A stretch of 64,000 nucleotides of DNA from Coptis chinensis (Eukaryota; Streptophyta; Magnoliopsida; Ranunculales; Ranunculaceae), in NCBI GenBank assembly GCA_015680905.1, contig CM027384.1, positions 73,565,501 to 73,629,500 on the forward strand. Reading direction: 5' to 3'. Below are positions 1-8,495 of the stretch, piece by piece (position 1 is the first letter of the stretch; each line of letters opens with the position of its first letter). The translations under genes were made by a program, and so were the position numbers. The notes under the pieces are model-generated. The model worked only from the letters and a program-made list of their open reading frames with translations. It searched no databases and had not been told where the DNA came from.

Positions 1-520
1 GTGATGAATGTGGAGGATATAAAAGTGACAAGTTCAAGATTATCCTACAACAAAGTGGTATTGACCTACAATACTCGTGTCCTCACAGTCGGCAACAAAT
101 GGGCCTGCAGAGAGAAAACATACACATATAGCTGAAATGTCTAGAGCTCTCACTGCACATAGCAATGTACCACCAAAATTTTGGGTGGACATATTCCAAA
201 CCTCTGTTTATCTAATAAATAGAGCTTCTCCTAGCGCTAGTCTGGTTTTTCCTTATGAAAAGTTGTTCAAAAGAGCTCCAGATATAGTTTTCTAAAAAAA
301 ATTGGCTGTGCATGTTTCCCATATTAAAACCATATACTTCATCCAAACTAGAAGCTAGAAGCCTAGAAGTACTGAATGTATCTTTATAGGATACAGTCCC
401 ACAAAGGATACAAGTGCTATGGTCCAACTAGTGGCAGGAGATATACCTCAAGACATGTTGTCTTTAATGAGGCCCATTTTCCATATAAATCTTCTCATTT
501 AGTCTCTATTCCATGTAGTC
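1..520 (+). pseudogene. Copia integrase fragment (core C-terminal half and C-terminal motif)
   Basis: Positions 1-75 decode, with shifts, to a motif like DECGGYKSDKFK followed by the SCPHSRQQ block that precedes the last catalytic Glu of copia integrases. The frame at 77-295 continues with AERKHTHIAEMSRALTAHS and FWVDIFQTSVYLINR, classic copia integrase text. A further piece at 376-490 carries GYKCYGPTSGRRYTSRHVVF, the small C-terminal module found just before copia RT. The integrase would insert element cDNA into the host genome. It is split over three frames and cannot be functional. Confidence 0.9.
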
Positions 521-1164
521 CTTCTACAACAAAAACTTCAGTCTATGTTCCTTCTCTCAATTCAACTCCAACTTTCTTACCTTCATATATTCCATCATCA
601 ACAGAAGTGTCACAGCCAACTCTTCAAAAACATACCTTAAAAGTTCAAACACAAATAATATCATCATTTTCATCATCTCAAAATCAACTTCCTAATACTA
701 CATCACAATCACTCTAACAAATGCATCCTCTGACCAATTGTCAAATGCCTTCTCTGATTGACTTGTCTGACATCTCCTCATACACCTTCTATTATATCAA
801 CTCTTATACCTCCTACACCACTGTCATCTACTCAAACAACTCATACAAACCTTTCAACACCACCACAATCACAAACAATCACAATTACAAATTCAAGCTT
901 CTGCACCACAAGACACAAACAAACATGGCATGACTACAAGGTCTAGAGATGGAACTTTCAAACCTAAAGTTTATAAATCTTCCAAACATCCAATTCTTTT
1001 TGCCCTACTCACCCAACTAGAAGCTAGTGTTCAAGACTTCAAGTTCCTAGTGCCTACAGTCAAGCAGTAAAACACCAACATTGGAGAGAAGTAATGTGAC
1101 TTGAATCTAATGCTCTTCTAGTCTTCTCCATACTCAAACATGGTCATTAGCACCTCATCATCCA

Positions 1165-2040
1165 AGACAGCATATTGTAGGGTGCAAATGGGTATTCAAG
1201 GTCAAAGAAAATGCAGATGGAAGCATAGAAAGATACAAAGGTAGGTTGGTTGCCAAGATCACCAGCAATTAGGGGTAGACTACAACGACACATTCAGTCC
1301 AGTTGCTAAGCCTACAAGTGTTTAAAAAAACGCATCAAGGCTCTCTCCCTTGGTGAGAATTGAGGCGAGCCTCAGAGGCGCTTGGGGCTTAAGCCTCAAT
1401 GAAAAAAAAGAAAGAAAGGGAGAGAATGGGGAAAAGTAGGTGATGATGGAAGTTTGTTATTTTTAATAGAATGAGGTGTTTTGATGCTGAAACATAACCG
1501 AATAGGTGGTTTTAATCTTTAAACAACTTATGAGGAGTAACATTATCAAGAAGATTGAGAAAAAAATATAAACAAAGTAGAAACATGTAAGGCTTAAACC
1601 TCCAGGTGCTAAACCCATAAAAGGCTTAAGGCGAGCCTTGAGGCTTAAGCCTCAGTGTGTTTTTCTAAACTACTCTCTCTAACAGTTCAAATGGATTGGG
1701 AAGTAAAACAACTTTATGTCACTAATGCTTTTCTCCATGGAAAACTCAAAGAGGATTCTATAAGAGGATTCTGATCCATTAAAGCCAAACTTTGTCTGGA
1801 AGTTACACATGTCCTTATGCTTAAAGCAAGCTCCTGGAGCTTGGCATGAAGCTCTAGTGAACTCTTTGCTCGAAATTGGACTTAAACTATCAAAACTTTT
1901 CTAATCATGTCAAATGCACAGGGAGTTAAATTTCTCGTTTATGTAATGATATTATAGTGACTGGATGCTAAATGTCTTTCTGTAACTCACTCATTGGAGA
2001 ACTCAGTACAAAGTTAGCCATGAAAGATTTAGAGACGTTA
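1165..2040 (+). pseudogene. Copia reverse transcriptase fragment, split by a TIR element
   Basis: The RT start is recognisable as CKWVFKVKENADGSIERYKG (about 1183-1240), followed by a piece matching the VDYNDTFSPVAKPTS block (about 1272-1318). After the 351 bp insertion the frame resumes with LLSLTVQMDWEVKQLYV (1671-1720) and FLHGKLKE. Further downstream are a KLHMSLCLKQAPGAWHEAL block (about 1800-1855) and, near 1940-1965, the catalytic YVDD-type motif damaged by what looks like a 2-base deletion. This polymerase would copy element RNA to cDNA. Several frameshifts and stops make it a pseudogene. Confidence 0.88.
1320..1670. mobile_element. 351 bp non-autonomous TIR element inserted in copia RT
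   Basis: The ends form an imperfect terminal inverted repeat: GTTTAAAAAAACGCATCAAGG at the left, and the reverse complement of the right end starts GTTTAGAAAAACACACTGAGG. Both ends continue into GAGGCTTAAGCCTCA-type palindromes, and AGGCTTAAGCCT recurs inside. The copia RT reading resumes directly to its right, which fixes the boundaries. There is no ORF, so it would need transposase in trans. No clear target-site duplication was found (left flank CCTACAAGT, right flank TACTCTCTC), so the superfamily (MULE or hAT) is open. Confidence 0.7.
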
Positions 2041-2259
2041 TATCATTTTTTGGGATCATAGGTTTCTAAACATGAAGAAGAAATGTTCTTAACACAATCC
2101 AAATATGCACTGGAAGTACTCAGGAAGTAAACATAGAAGGAGCTAAAAATGTTCAACACCATGCTCCACAAGTTTGAAATTAGACAACCCACAACAGGTG
2201 AAATTCTAAGAGATCCAACAAATCTCTTGTAGGAACACTCCAATATAATATTTGGATAA

Positions 2260-2640
2260 GACGTGATCTTAGGTTCAGTAAATCAAGTTTGTCGGTTCAT
2301 GCATCAACCAAGAAGCACACATCTTGCAGCTGTTAAGAGAATTCTGAGATATTTAAAGGGTTGTCTCACTTGGTATAAGGTTAAAGAAAGGACAAAGACA
2401 AAGTCATTGCATATGCTGGTGCTGACTGGGCAGGGTGTCCTTATGGTAGAAGGTCAACCAGTGGTTTCTGATTCTTTTTCGGTTCAAAGAAGCAGCAGCG
2501 AACTGTATCAAGATCCTCTATAGAAGCAGAGTATAGATCTGCAGAAATGACATGGCTAAGGACCTTGTTAAAAGTGTATCTGTCAGATCCACCAATGCTG
2601 TAGGGTGACAATTCGAGTGCTATGACACTATCTCTAAACC
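2260..2640 (+). pseudogene. Copia RNase H fragment
   Basis: The frame at 2263-2400 carries VNQVCRFMHQPRSTHL and AVKRILRYLKG, the signature joining RT to RNase H in copia elements. A shift then leads to ADWAGCPYGRRSTSGF, a stop, and KKQQRTVSRSSIEAEYRS with the RNase H acidic residues (the D of ADWAG and the E of IEAEY). The last recognisable block is DNSSAMTLSLNPVFHA at about 2605-2650. The domain would degrade the RNA strand during reverse transcription; here it is dead through frameshift and stop. Confidence 0.88.
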
Positions 2641-3469
2641 CTGTGTTTCATGCGTGTACAACTGTGTCTGAGCTGTATTTGTAACAAACTCTACTGATTC
2701 TCTAAGAATAAGCAATGTAAGTTTTCTCTTGCAGGAGAATAAAACAACGAGAACCTTCATAATCCAATCAGAAATAAAATAAAATAAAACAGAGTTTTGC
2801 AGGTATCCATTCTCCCATTGCTTTATATATACCTATAGTGCAGACTAAGCAACAGTTTTTTTTTTAAACCTATCAAACCCTGGTGTAGAATAATAGAGAG
2901 GAGTGAGTACTGAACCTTGATGTGAATATTTTCAGTAGCTTTCTCTTCTTCACTCACTAATTTTGAATACAGTCTTCGAGTTCGACCCAAATATCTCGCT
3001 CCCATTCTTCCCGCCATGCCCACCGCCTTTTCCAAAACAACCACTAATGGTATGAAATATTCATTTCGCTCCATATTTCGATAATAAAACTCTAAAATGT
3101 CCTAATAATTTCACTCATATTATTTGGAAAGGACACCTGTCATGTGAGACAAAAAATATATATAGATTTTGTTTGAATACTAGGGTATGCCCCTGCCTAC
3201 GGCCTGCAAAATCTCGACACGTTGTCATTGTTATGTCACAACTTACTAAAAGACAATGACAACCACTGGATGGAGGCCCTACGGGCCCCACACCATTGCT
3301 TTTTATTATATAAATATTACTAGTTGATTCATTTCCATTTTTGGGGTATAGATTTACCATTACTATATGAATTATTATTTTGGTCATTTTTAGTTAATTA
3401 AAATTGGCCCTATTAATTAATTATTACTATATATTATTTTGTTTTTATACTTTCAGATCCAAAAATCGT
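2641..3469. other. Intergenic, no recognised gene
   Basis: It holds a purine-rich stretch and an 83-codon frame on the minus strand (2823-3074) with basic and acidic runs, which I do not recognise. Near 3225-3260 GTTGTCATTG is followed by CAATGACAAC, a short inverted repeat with about a 30-base loop. At 3270-3290 there is a GGCCC-rich patch. This could be remnant LTR sequence of the neighbouring elements, but no ends or duplications support that. Confidence 0.4.
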
Positions 3470-4005
3470 GCATGGGCTTGGAGCCATGTTTTGGGCCGGA
3501 AAATCGGGCCCAAAACCCAATTTCTTTAGTCCAAAATGGGCTCTTCAAATTCTCATGTTGGCTTCGACAGATGTTTTAGTCCACTTCCTTCTCCTCTCGA
3601 TTGGGCCAAGGCTTGGACCATTGGAAATCTCTTTCCGGAGCGATTCGTTTTGACATAAGATACTCCCAATTCTTGAAAAACCCGAGTCCAAATCCTAATA
3701 CGCCTTCTTTGGGGCTTCTCAAATGACTTCGTCCTGCATTTTACGCGGGTGTTGACTTTTCGACTTTTGCCCGGGCTTTACAAAGGCTTTTGTCTCCTTG
3801 AATCTTGGCCTTTATTCACGTAACTCCTTAGGAACCGACCTTTGCTCCTTTATCTCACTAAAGTGGCACATTTACGCATATATAGACTTTGAAAGCTCGA
3901 AATACATAAAACACGTAATCGATATTAACTCTTAATTATTACTCACATAATTGGTCTAAAAGTATGATTGTTAAGGGGTTAAAACTACAGTTTTGGCTCT
4001 TATCA
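3470..4005 (-). mobile_element. Truncated LTR fragment related to the solo LTR at 35.2 kb
   Basis: On the minus strand this begins TGATAAGAGCCAAAACTGTA at 4005 and runs down to about 3470, ending CCCATGCACGA. The same blocks occur in the same order on the plus strand at 35214-35725: TGATAAGAGCCC, AACCCCTTAA, AAGAGTTA, ACGTGTTT, the ATGGTCtAAaCCTTG block and CCATGCACGA. Beyond CCATGCACGA the two diverge, so this copy is truncated or a different subfamily. The two are visibly diverged, not a recent duplication. No target-site duplication was found here. Confidence 0.65.
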
Positions 4006-5710
4006 AACCAAAACAAATTCTATTTGAATTGCATTTATTTATTTATTTTTTTTTCCTAAATGGAAATTTTATTTTACATAAATATAATCCTTGTTTAACA
4101 TTTTGCTTGTCCTCCCAGCAAAGATGAAAATTAGAATAAGTGACCAAAAATGAGTTCTATCTACTTTCATTTTTGGGACAAAATCATCGCGATTGCATTG
4201 ACCATATGCAACAATTTCAGGCCTTAAACCACTAGGAATTCCCTATAAAGTGGATGAGTTATAACCCTCGTGAGAGTTTTCCAGTGAAGGTACTCACAAA
4301 CTTCATCTATACTACAACGACTAAGAAATAAAACTATTGTTTTCTCATTCATGTCTCAACTATCTATACATCTCACTAGCAATTGAATAAGAATAACCAA
4401 GTCAAAAACATAAACTAATATATGCATAATAATCAATCATCTATGATACAAATATATATACTATGAGTAATACTATGAAAATGCCTAGCAGTTCGTTTAT
4501 GAAAACTTGGAATAAGCGTCCTTAAGTAGGTCCTCACATAAAATGTCAAGACAAAACCACTCGATTTTTCCGCTCAAGTTTATTTTAAATAAAATAAAAT
4601 TTATCCATAGTGTGTAGGGCACACTTTACCTTACAATCTCAATGACAAACAAGGAAGCCGAGTCGATCAAACACATCATCGCCACTTACTATCACACTAA
4701 CCTATTCCTAATTAAGCTAGAGGTCTTTTTATTAGGTGTTCGCGAGGATTAGGAGATGGTTTTTTAAGAAGTAAGGAAATGGATATTCAAAGCGACAAAT
4801 CGAGATAATAGAGTTTTCATATTATGTAACTTAGAAAACCTTGTTATTTTCTTTTCTTTTATATACTTTGTTTCCATCCTTAGCCATATTTTTCTTTTTT
4901 TTCTTTGGCTTTTTTGACTCCTTTTTATTCTATTTTTAGAGTTTTTATTTATTTCTATTTTTTTCTTTTCCTTGGATGGAAACTTCTTTTCTTTTCCTCA
5001 AGCAACTAACTAATTTTTGTTTACACATGTTTTTTCTTCTTCTTTCTTCACTCATTCTATTCTCATTCTACTTATTCTAGATTGGGTAAGTTGAATTTTT
5101 AGTTTGTTTTGTTTTTGTAACGGTAAAGGAATTGTGGTTTATGGAAGGCTAAAGAAAGGCTCGTCAATATCCTTTTTCTTCCATCCCAATACAATTCTTT
5201 AGGGGCTTACTAAAGCGAGATAATCCACTTCTTGAAAATAATTCATAGGTTTGAATTTTTATATATCGATCCAAAAGAGGGCCTAAAATTCTCGCTAGGA
5301 TATGGCATAGTGATCAAGCAAGTGGGCGTGTGATTTCTCTATCCTTTCCGATTTTACTTATCCCTCTTGTGTCATTTCTCAAATGTTTCAACTTCATATA
5401 AGGCTTTTTAGGCTATATTCTCATAGGATTTGTAGAATAAGTACTCTAGCCTAAATTTCATCCTTCTGCTTATACTCAAATTCCACAATCATAGATACTC
5501 ATGTAATATATTTATAGATAGATGCAAAGATTATTACCTACATATTAACCTAAGTTTCTAACAATTATTCGATGCAAAAGCTACGGAGACTTCTACATTG
5601 TTAAGAGCATAGAAAAAAAACAATACCAATATTCCTAAGTGTATAGCATAAACTTATTTATTTATATTTTTGAAATTTTTAACTTGAAAACAAATGCATA
5701 TTATACATAT
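4006..5710. other. AT-rich intergenic region without recognised genes
   Basis: The stretch has T-rich tracts (4840-5060) and no open frame of interest. Scattered GAGTCGATC and GAGAGTTTTCC-like pieces suggest decayed LTR-retrotransposon sequence adjoining the fragment at 3470-4005, but I find no termini, primer site or coding motif. Confidence 0.4.
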
Positions 5711-5714
5711 CTAT

Positions 5715-6325
5715 ATCCTAACAGATGCCTTAATTACACGTATTTCTATGTCCCCAAAACCTTTTGCCATCATGATCTTTTTGGTTCTCTCATTCTCAGA
5801 TGCCTTCGTGACCTCCACAATTTGAAACTTCTTCTTTTCAAGATCGGTGAAGCATGCTTTGTCCTCAAAGCATTTAAATAAAGAGGGTAGAAAAATATCA
5901 TGGAAACGCGTGAAATTCTGGAACATCTTCAAAACAAGGTTAGAACATACTAATATAGAAAATAAAAAAACTGACGCAACTCTATAAGAGTTCCACCCAT
6001 TATGGGGTAACATAATTAAATTGTTTGGGACATAAGCAGACACTAACTGAAACTAAAAATTTACCTCCATTCCAGCGTTTACTCGTCATCCTTCTCTTCT
6101 ATAAAGAAGTGAGGTTCCTTCGCATCCTGCCATGCCATTATAATTTGCCAAGCTTGCCGCCATTTATCATCTACGGGATGCTAACCTGTTAAGCGCCACT
6201 TGGTCGGATGGGGTGTAAGGTGCAACCTGATGAGGTCATGGCACATACGTCCCGTGGCTAAAGCAAGGAAGACGTTGCAAGTGGCATCATTCACAGAAGA
6301 AAAAACGACATTCCCCTAAAATAAT
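5715..6325 (-). pseudogene. Unrecognised coding-like remnant, two putative exons
   Basis: On the minus strand, a stretch following TTATTTTAG near 6316 reads GNVVFSSVNDATCNVFLALA and continues through PTKWRLTG, an in-frame stop and DDKWRQAWQIIMAWQDAKEP to about 6070. A second open stretch (about 5945-5720) reads FTRFHDIFLPSLFKCFED and on to a Lys/Glu-rich end. The amino-acid makeup looks protein-like (paired Trp, charged C-terminus), but I do not recognise the family. Two in-frame stops in the first piece argue for decay. It could be a host gene relic or part of a transposon-encoded protein. Confidence 0.3.
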
Positions 6326-7471
6326 GAAAAATAGTCCAACACAGGCCATTATGTTCCACGCATTTTGCAAATTTAAATGGCCTAAGCCTCTCCTAGTGTA
6401 ATTTGTTTATATACTAATAAAATGTTAATTTGACAAATAAAAAAAAACAAACAAAAAACACAAAGATGGTGTATTTCCGAAAGATTTTATATCATGTAGT
6501 TCAAGTAAAAAGAATAAAAACTTGAAAAATAATAAATCATAAACCATCTGAAACTCTGAGTCAATATTAATGGTAGTACTTGTAGTAATGAATTGCATAA
6601 TTATTAAATACTATAAAATAGAAAATAGATAAATAAAATAAAATCTTACTACCATAGCCTATCCAAGTGAAACATGCATCTTGATTTTGTTGCATTTTCT
6701 CTTGGGCAATGTCTTTTTGTTAAAAAAAAATGTTCACAACCAACTCAAAAACAATGATCTTGATAAATAGTTTACAACAACAACACATTTCTCCTGATGA
6801 AAATATTTCAAATCTATTATACAAGGACAGTACGACAATGTTCTAAATTTTCTATGGCATTTGTTTATACACATCTACTGAATTTTAAATATTTTAGTCG
6901 GCTTCAATTTCTTACTGTCACTTCTAAGAGAGGTTTATCTCTGTTGTTGTGTTATTTCATCAAACTATTTCATCATCTTGATTTCTTCACCATTCTCAAC
7001 TATATTCTCCATTGTGTTTAATAATCACTTGTTTCTATGAAAACAAATTTAGTTACCACAAACGCACAATCACATATTCATGTATCACACACACAACAAC
7101 AATTTGATAAAAAAAAAAATGATTGAAATGAAAGAGACTAGAAAAATGCATATAAAAATATGTAATCAATGGAATACTATGTGAACTTTCTCTCTTGGTA
7201 CATCAAAACAACAAATCATTCATGCATGAAAAGCATTGCCAAACATGCCTACACAAAACAAGATTAGCACTTAATACACACAACACTTTATAACATAGTA
7301 TTTATGTGGATATAATCTACTGACCATAAAGATCATTTTTACAAAGATTCACCTCGTTTGATATCCTCTACTAACCTAGATAAAATATGTTGCCAACTCA
7401 CAAAAAAACCTAACGACCCATAAATGTCGAGTTTTTTGCAATCATCTTTTGCCAATATTATCAATTATTCA
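6326..7471. other. AT-rich intergenic region, nothing recognised
   Basis: It contains poly-A and poly-T tracts and short spurious frames only. I see no coding motif, splice-consistent exon or terminal repeat until the target-site duplication of the LINE fragment at 7472. Confidence 0.5.
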
Positions 7472-7489
7472 AACAAGTTTAATTTTTAT
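7472..7489. repeat. Target-site duplication, left copy (LINE at 7490-8089)
   Basis: AACAAGTTTAATTTTTAT is repeated perfectly at 8090-8107, flanking the minus-strand LINE fragment. Both outside neighbours differ, so the 18 bp match is bounded. Confidence 0.9.
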
Positions 7490-8089
7490 TTTATTTTATT
7501 TTTTCGGTAGAAACATGTCTTATATCATTTAAAACATAACGGAATAGTACTATATGCTAGTAGATGAGTAGGTAGTAAGTTCACATCTTGGTTATGGACA
7601 ACCCAATTTGCGAGATCATGAGCTTCTACATTAGACAATCTACTAATCCAATTAAATTGACAAAAAGTAAAAGGCTTATACAAACCAAGTATCATAGATC
7701 TAATATGCTCTAACCGCCTGTTAGAAGAGTTCAACTCTAGAGTGTTTTGTAAATCATGTATTACTGTTTTATAGTCACCTCCAAACAAAATAAAGGTCTC
7801 TCTAGTGCTCCTAGCTAGTTTTGCAGCAACTTCTAAAGTAACCATCTATGCTTCTTCTACACTCCCTACATCAAATCTCCTAGTGGCTGCTCCCATCAGA
7901 TTGACTTTCCCACCCCATGCTAAGGACAGTTATTGTGGCGGTAGTAAGTATGTGATGCCAACCCCCTTGAACCATCGATGGGCACAATATGGATGTTATG
8001 CCTGATATGGGGGTTGGGGTTGGATTTTGGGAGGAGGAGTTGCTATTTTCACAAATCTCGCACTGGTCACCAACAAATAATGAGAATAT
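7490..8089 (-). mobile_element. 5'-truncated LINE insertion with RNase H 3' end
   Basis: On the minus strand the insertion ends in an A-rich tail (T-rich on the plus strand, about 7490-7503) preceded by a short 3' UTR. The open frame 7845-7525 carries the C-terminal part of a plant LINE-type RNase H (RVT_3): EVAAKLARSTRETFILFGGD, then WISRLSNVEAHDLANW, the last motif holding the His and Asp typical of this domain. Upstream, in a shifted frame with one stop, lies KVNLMGAATRRFDVGSVEEA. An 18 bp perfect direct repeat flanks it. Target-primed reverse transcription commonly gives such 5'-truncated, tailed, duplication-flanked copies. It is dead on arrival. Confidence 0.92.
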
Positions 8090-8107
8090 AACAAGTTTAA
8101 TTTTTAT
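8090..8107. repeat. Target-site duplication, right copy (LINE at 7490-8089)
   Basis: Perfect 18 bp copy of 7472-7489. Confidence 0.9.
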
Positions 8108-8406
8108 AGAAATGATATTTATGGTGAGTAGATCATATATAAAAAAAAACTATATAATAAGTTTTGTTATTTTTCAATGACAATAACCTACTCACCCCAA
8201 TTTTTTATTTGGTTTTAGGTTTACATCCCTAAGTTTTGTTTTTGTTTCCAGGCTACTATAGTCTTGGTTGATAATGACATCAGTCATATACTTTTGTAAC
8301 CTTGAGAATTGAGATGATCTAAAACAAATTAATTAATATCGAAAAAAATAAAATAAAACAAATTAACTTTCGATACACCTTCGCACCACCAAATCATTTC
8401 CCCACA

Positions 8407-8428
8407 AAACCCTAGCCTCTCTTATAAA
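8407..8428 (+). promoter_or_regulatory. RPS25 core promoter: telo-box and TATA box
   Basis: AAACCCTA at 8407-8414 is the telo-box often found just upstream of plant ribosomal-protein and other translation genes. TATAAA follows at 8423-8428. The next stretch (8429-8480) is pyrimidine-rich, as is usual around ribosomal-protein transcription starts. Position and motifs support a promoter; the exact start site is not visible. Confidence 0.6.
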
Positions 8429-8495
8429 GTTCTACCCCCTTCCTCAAAACCAAAGCCTCTTTCTCAGCTTCCACCCAAAATCCCAACACAACAAA

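Larger units (their letters stand above)
1..2640 (+). mobile_element. Degenerate Ty1/copia retrotransposon (integrase to RNase H), cut by the left window edge
   Basis: The stretch reads as the Pol polyprotein of a Ty1/copia element in the usual copia order: integrase, then reverse transcriptase, then RNase H. Only short open stretches survive because frameshifts and stops are scattered throughout, so it cannot make protein. The 5' LTR, gag and protease lie left of the window or are lost. Similarity stops at the copia RNase H motif ending NPVFHA near 2640; the following bases do not clearly give a 3' LTR. A 351 bp TIR element sits inside the RT region at 1320-1670, so it is younger than the retrotransposon. 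The domain order identifies the superfamily; the lineage within copia is not resolved. Confidence 0.9.

Noticed and set aside
2823..3074. 83-codon minus frame as a gene
   Set aside because: No family motif, no splice context, next to transposon debris.
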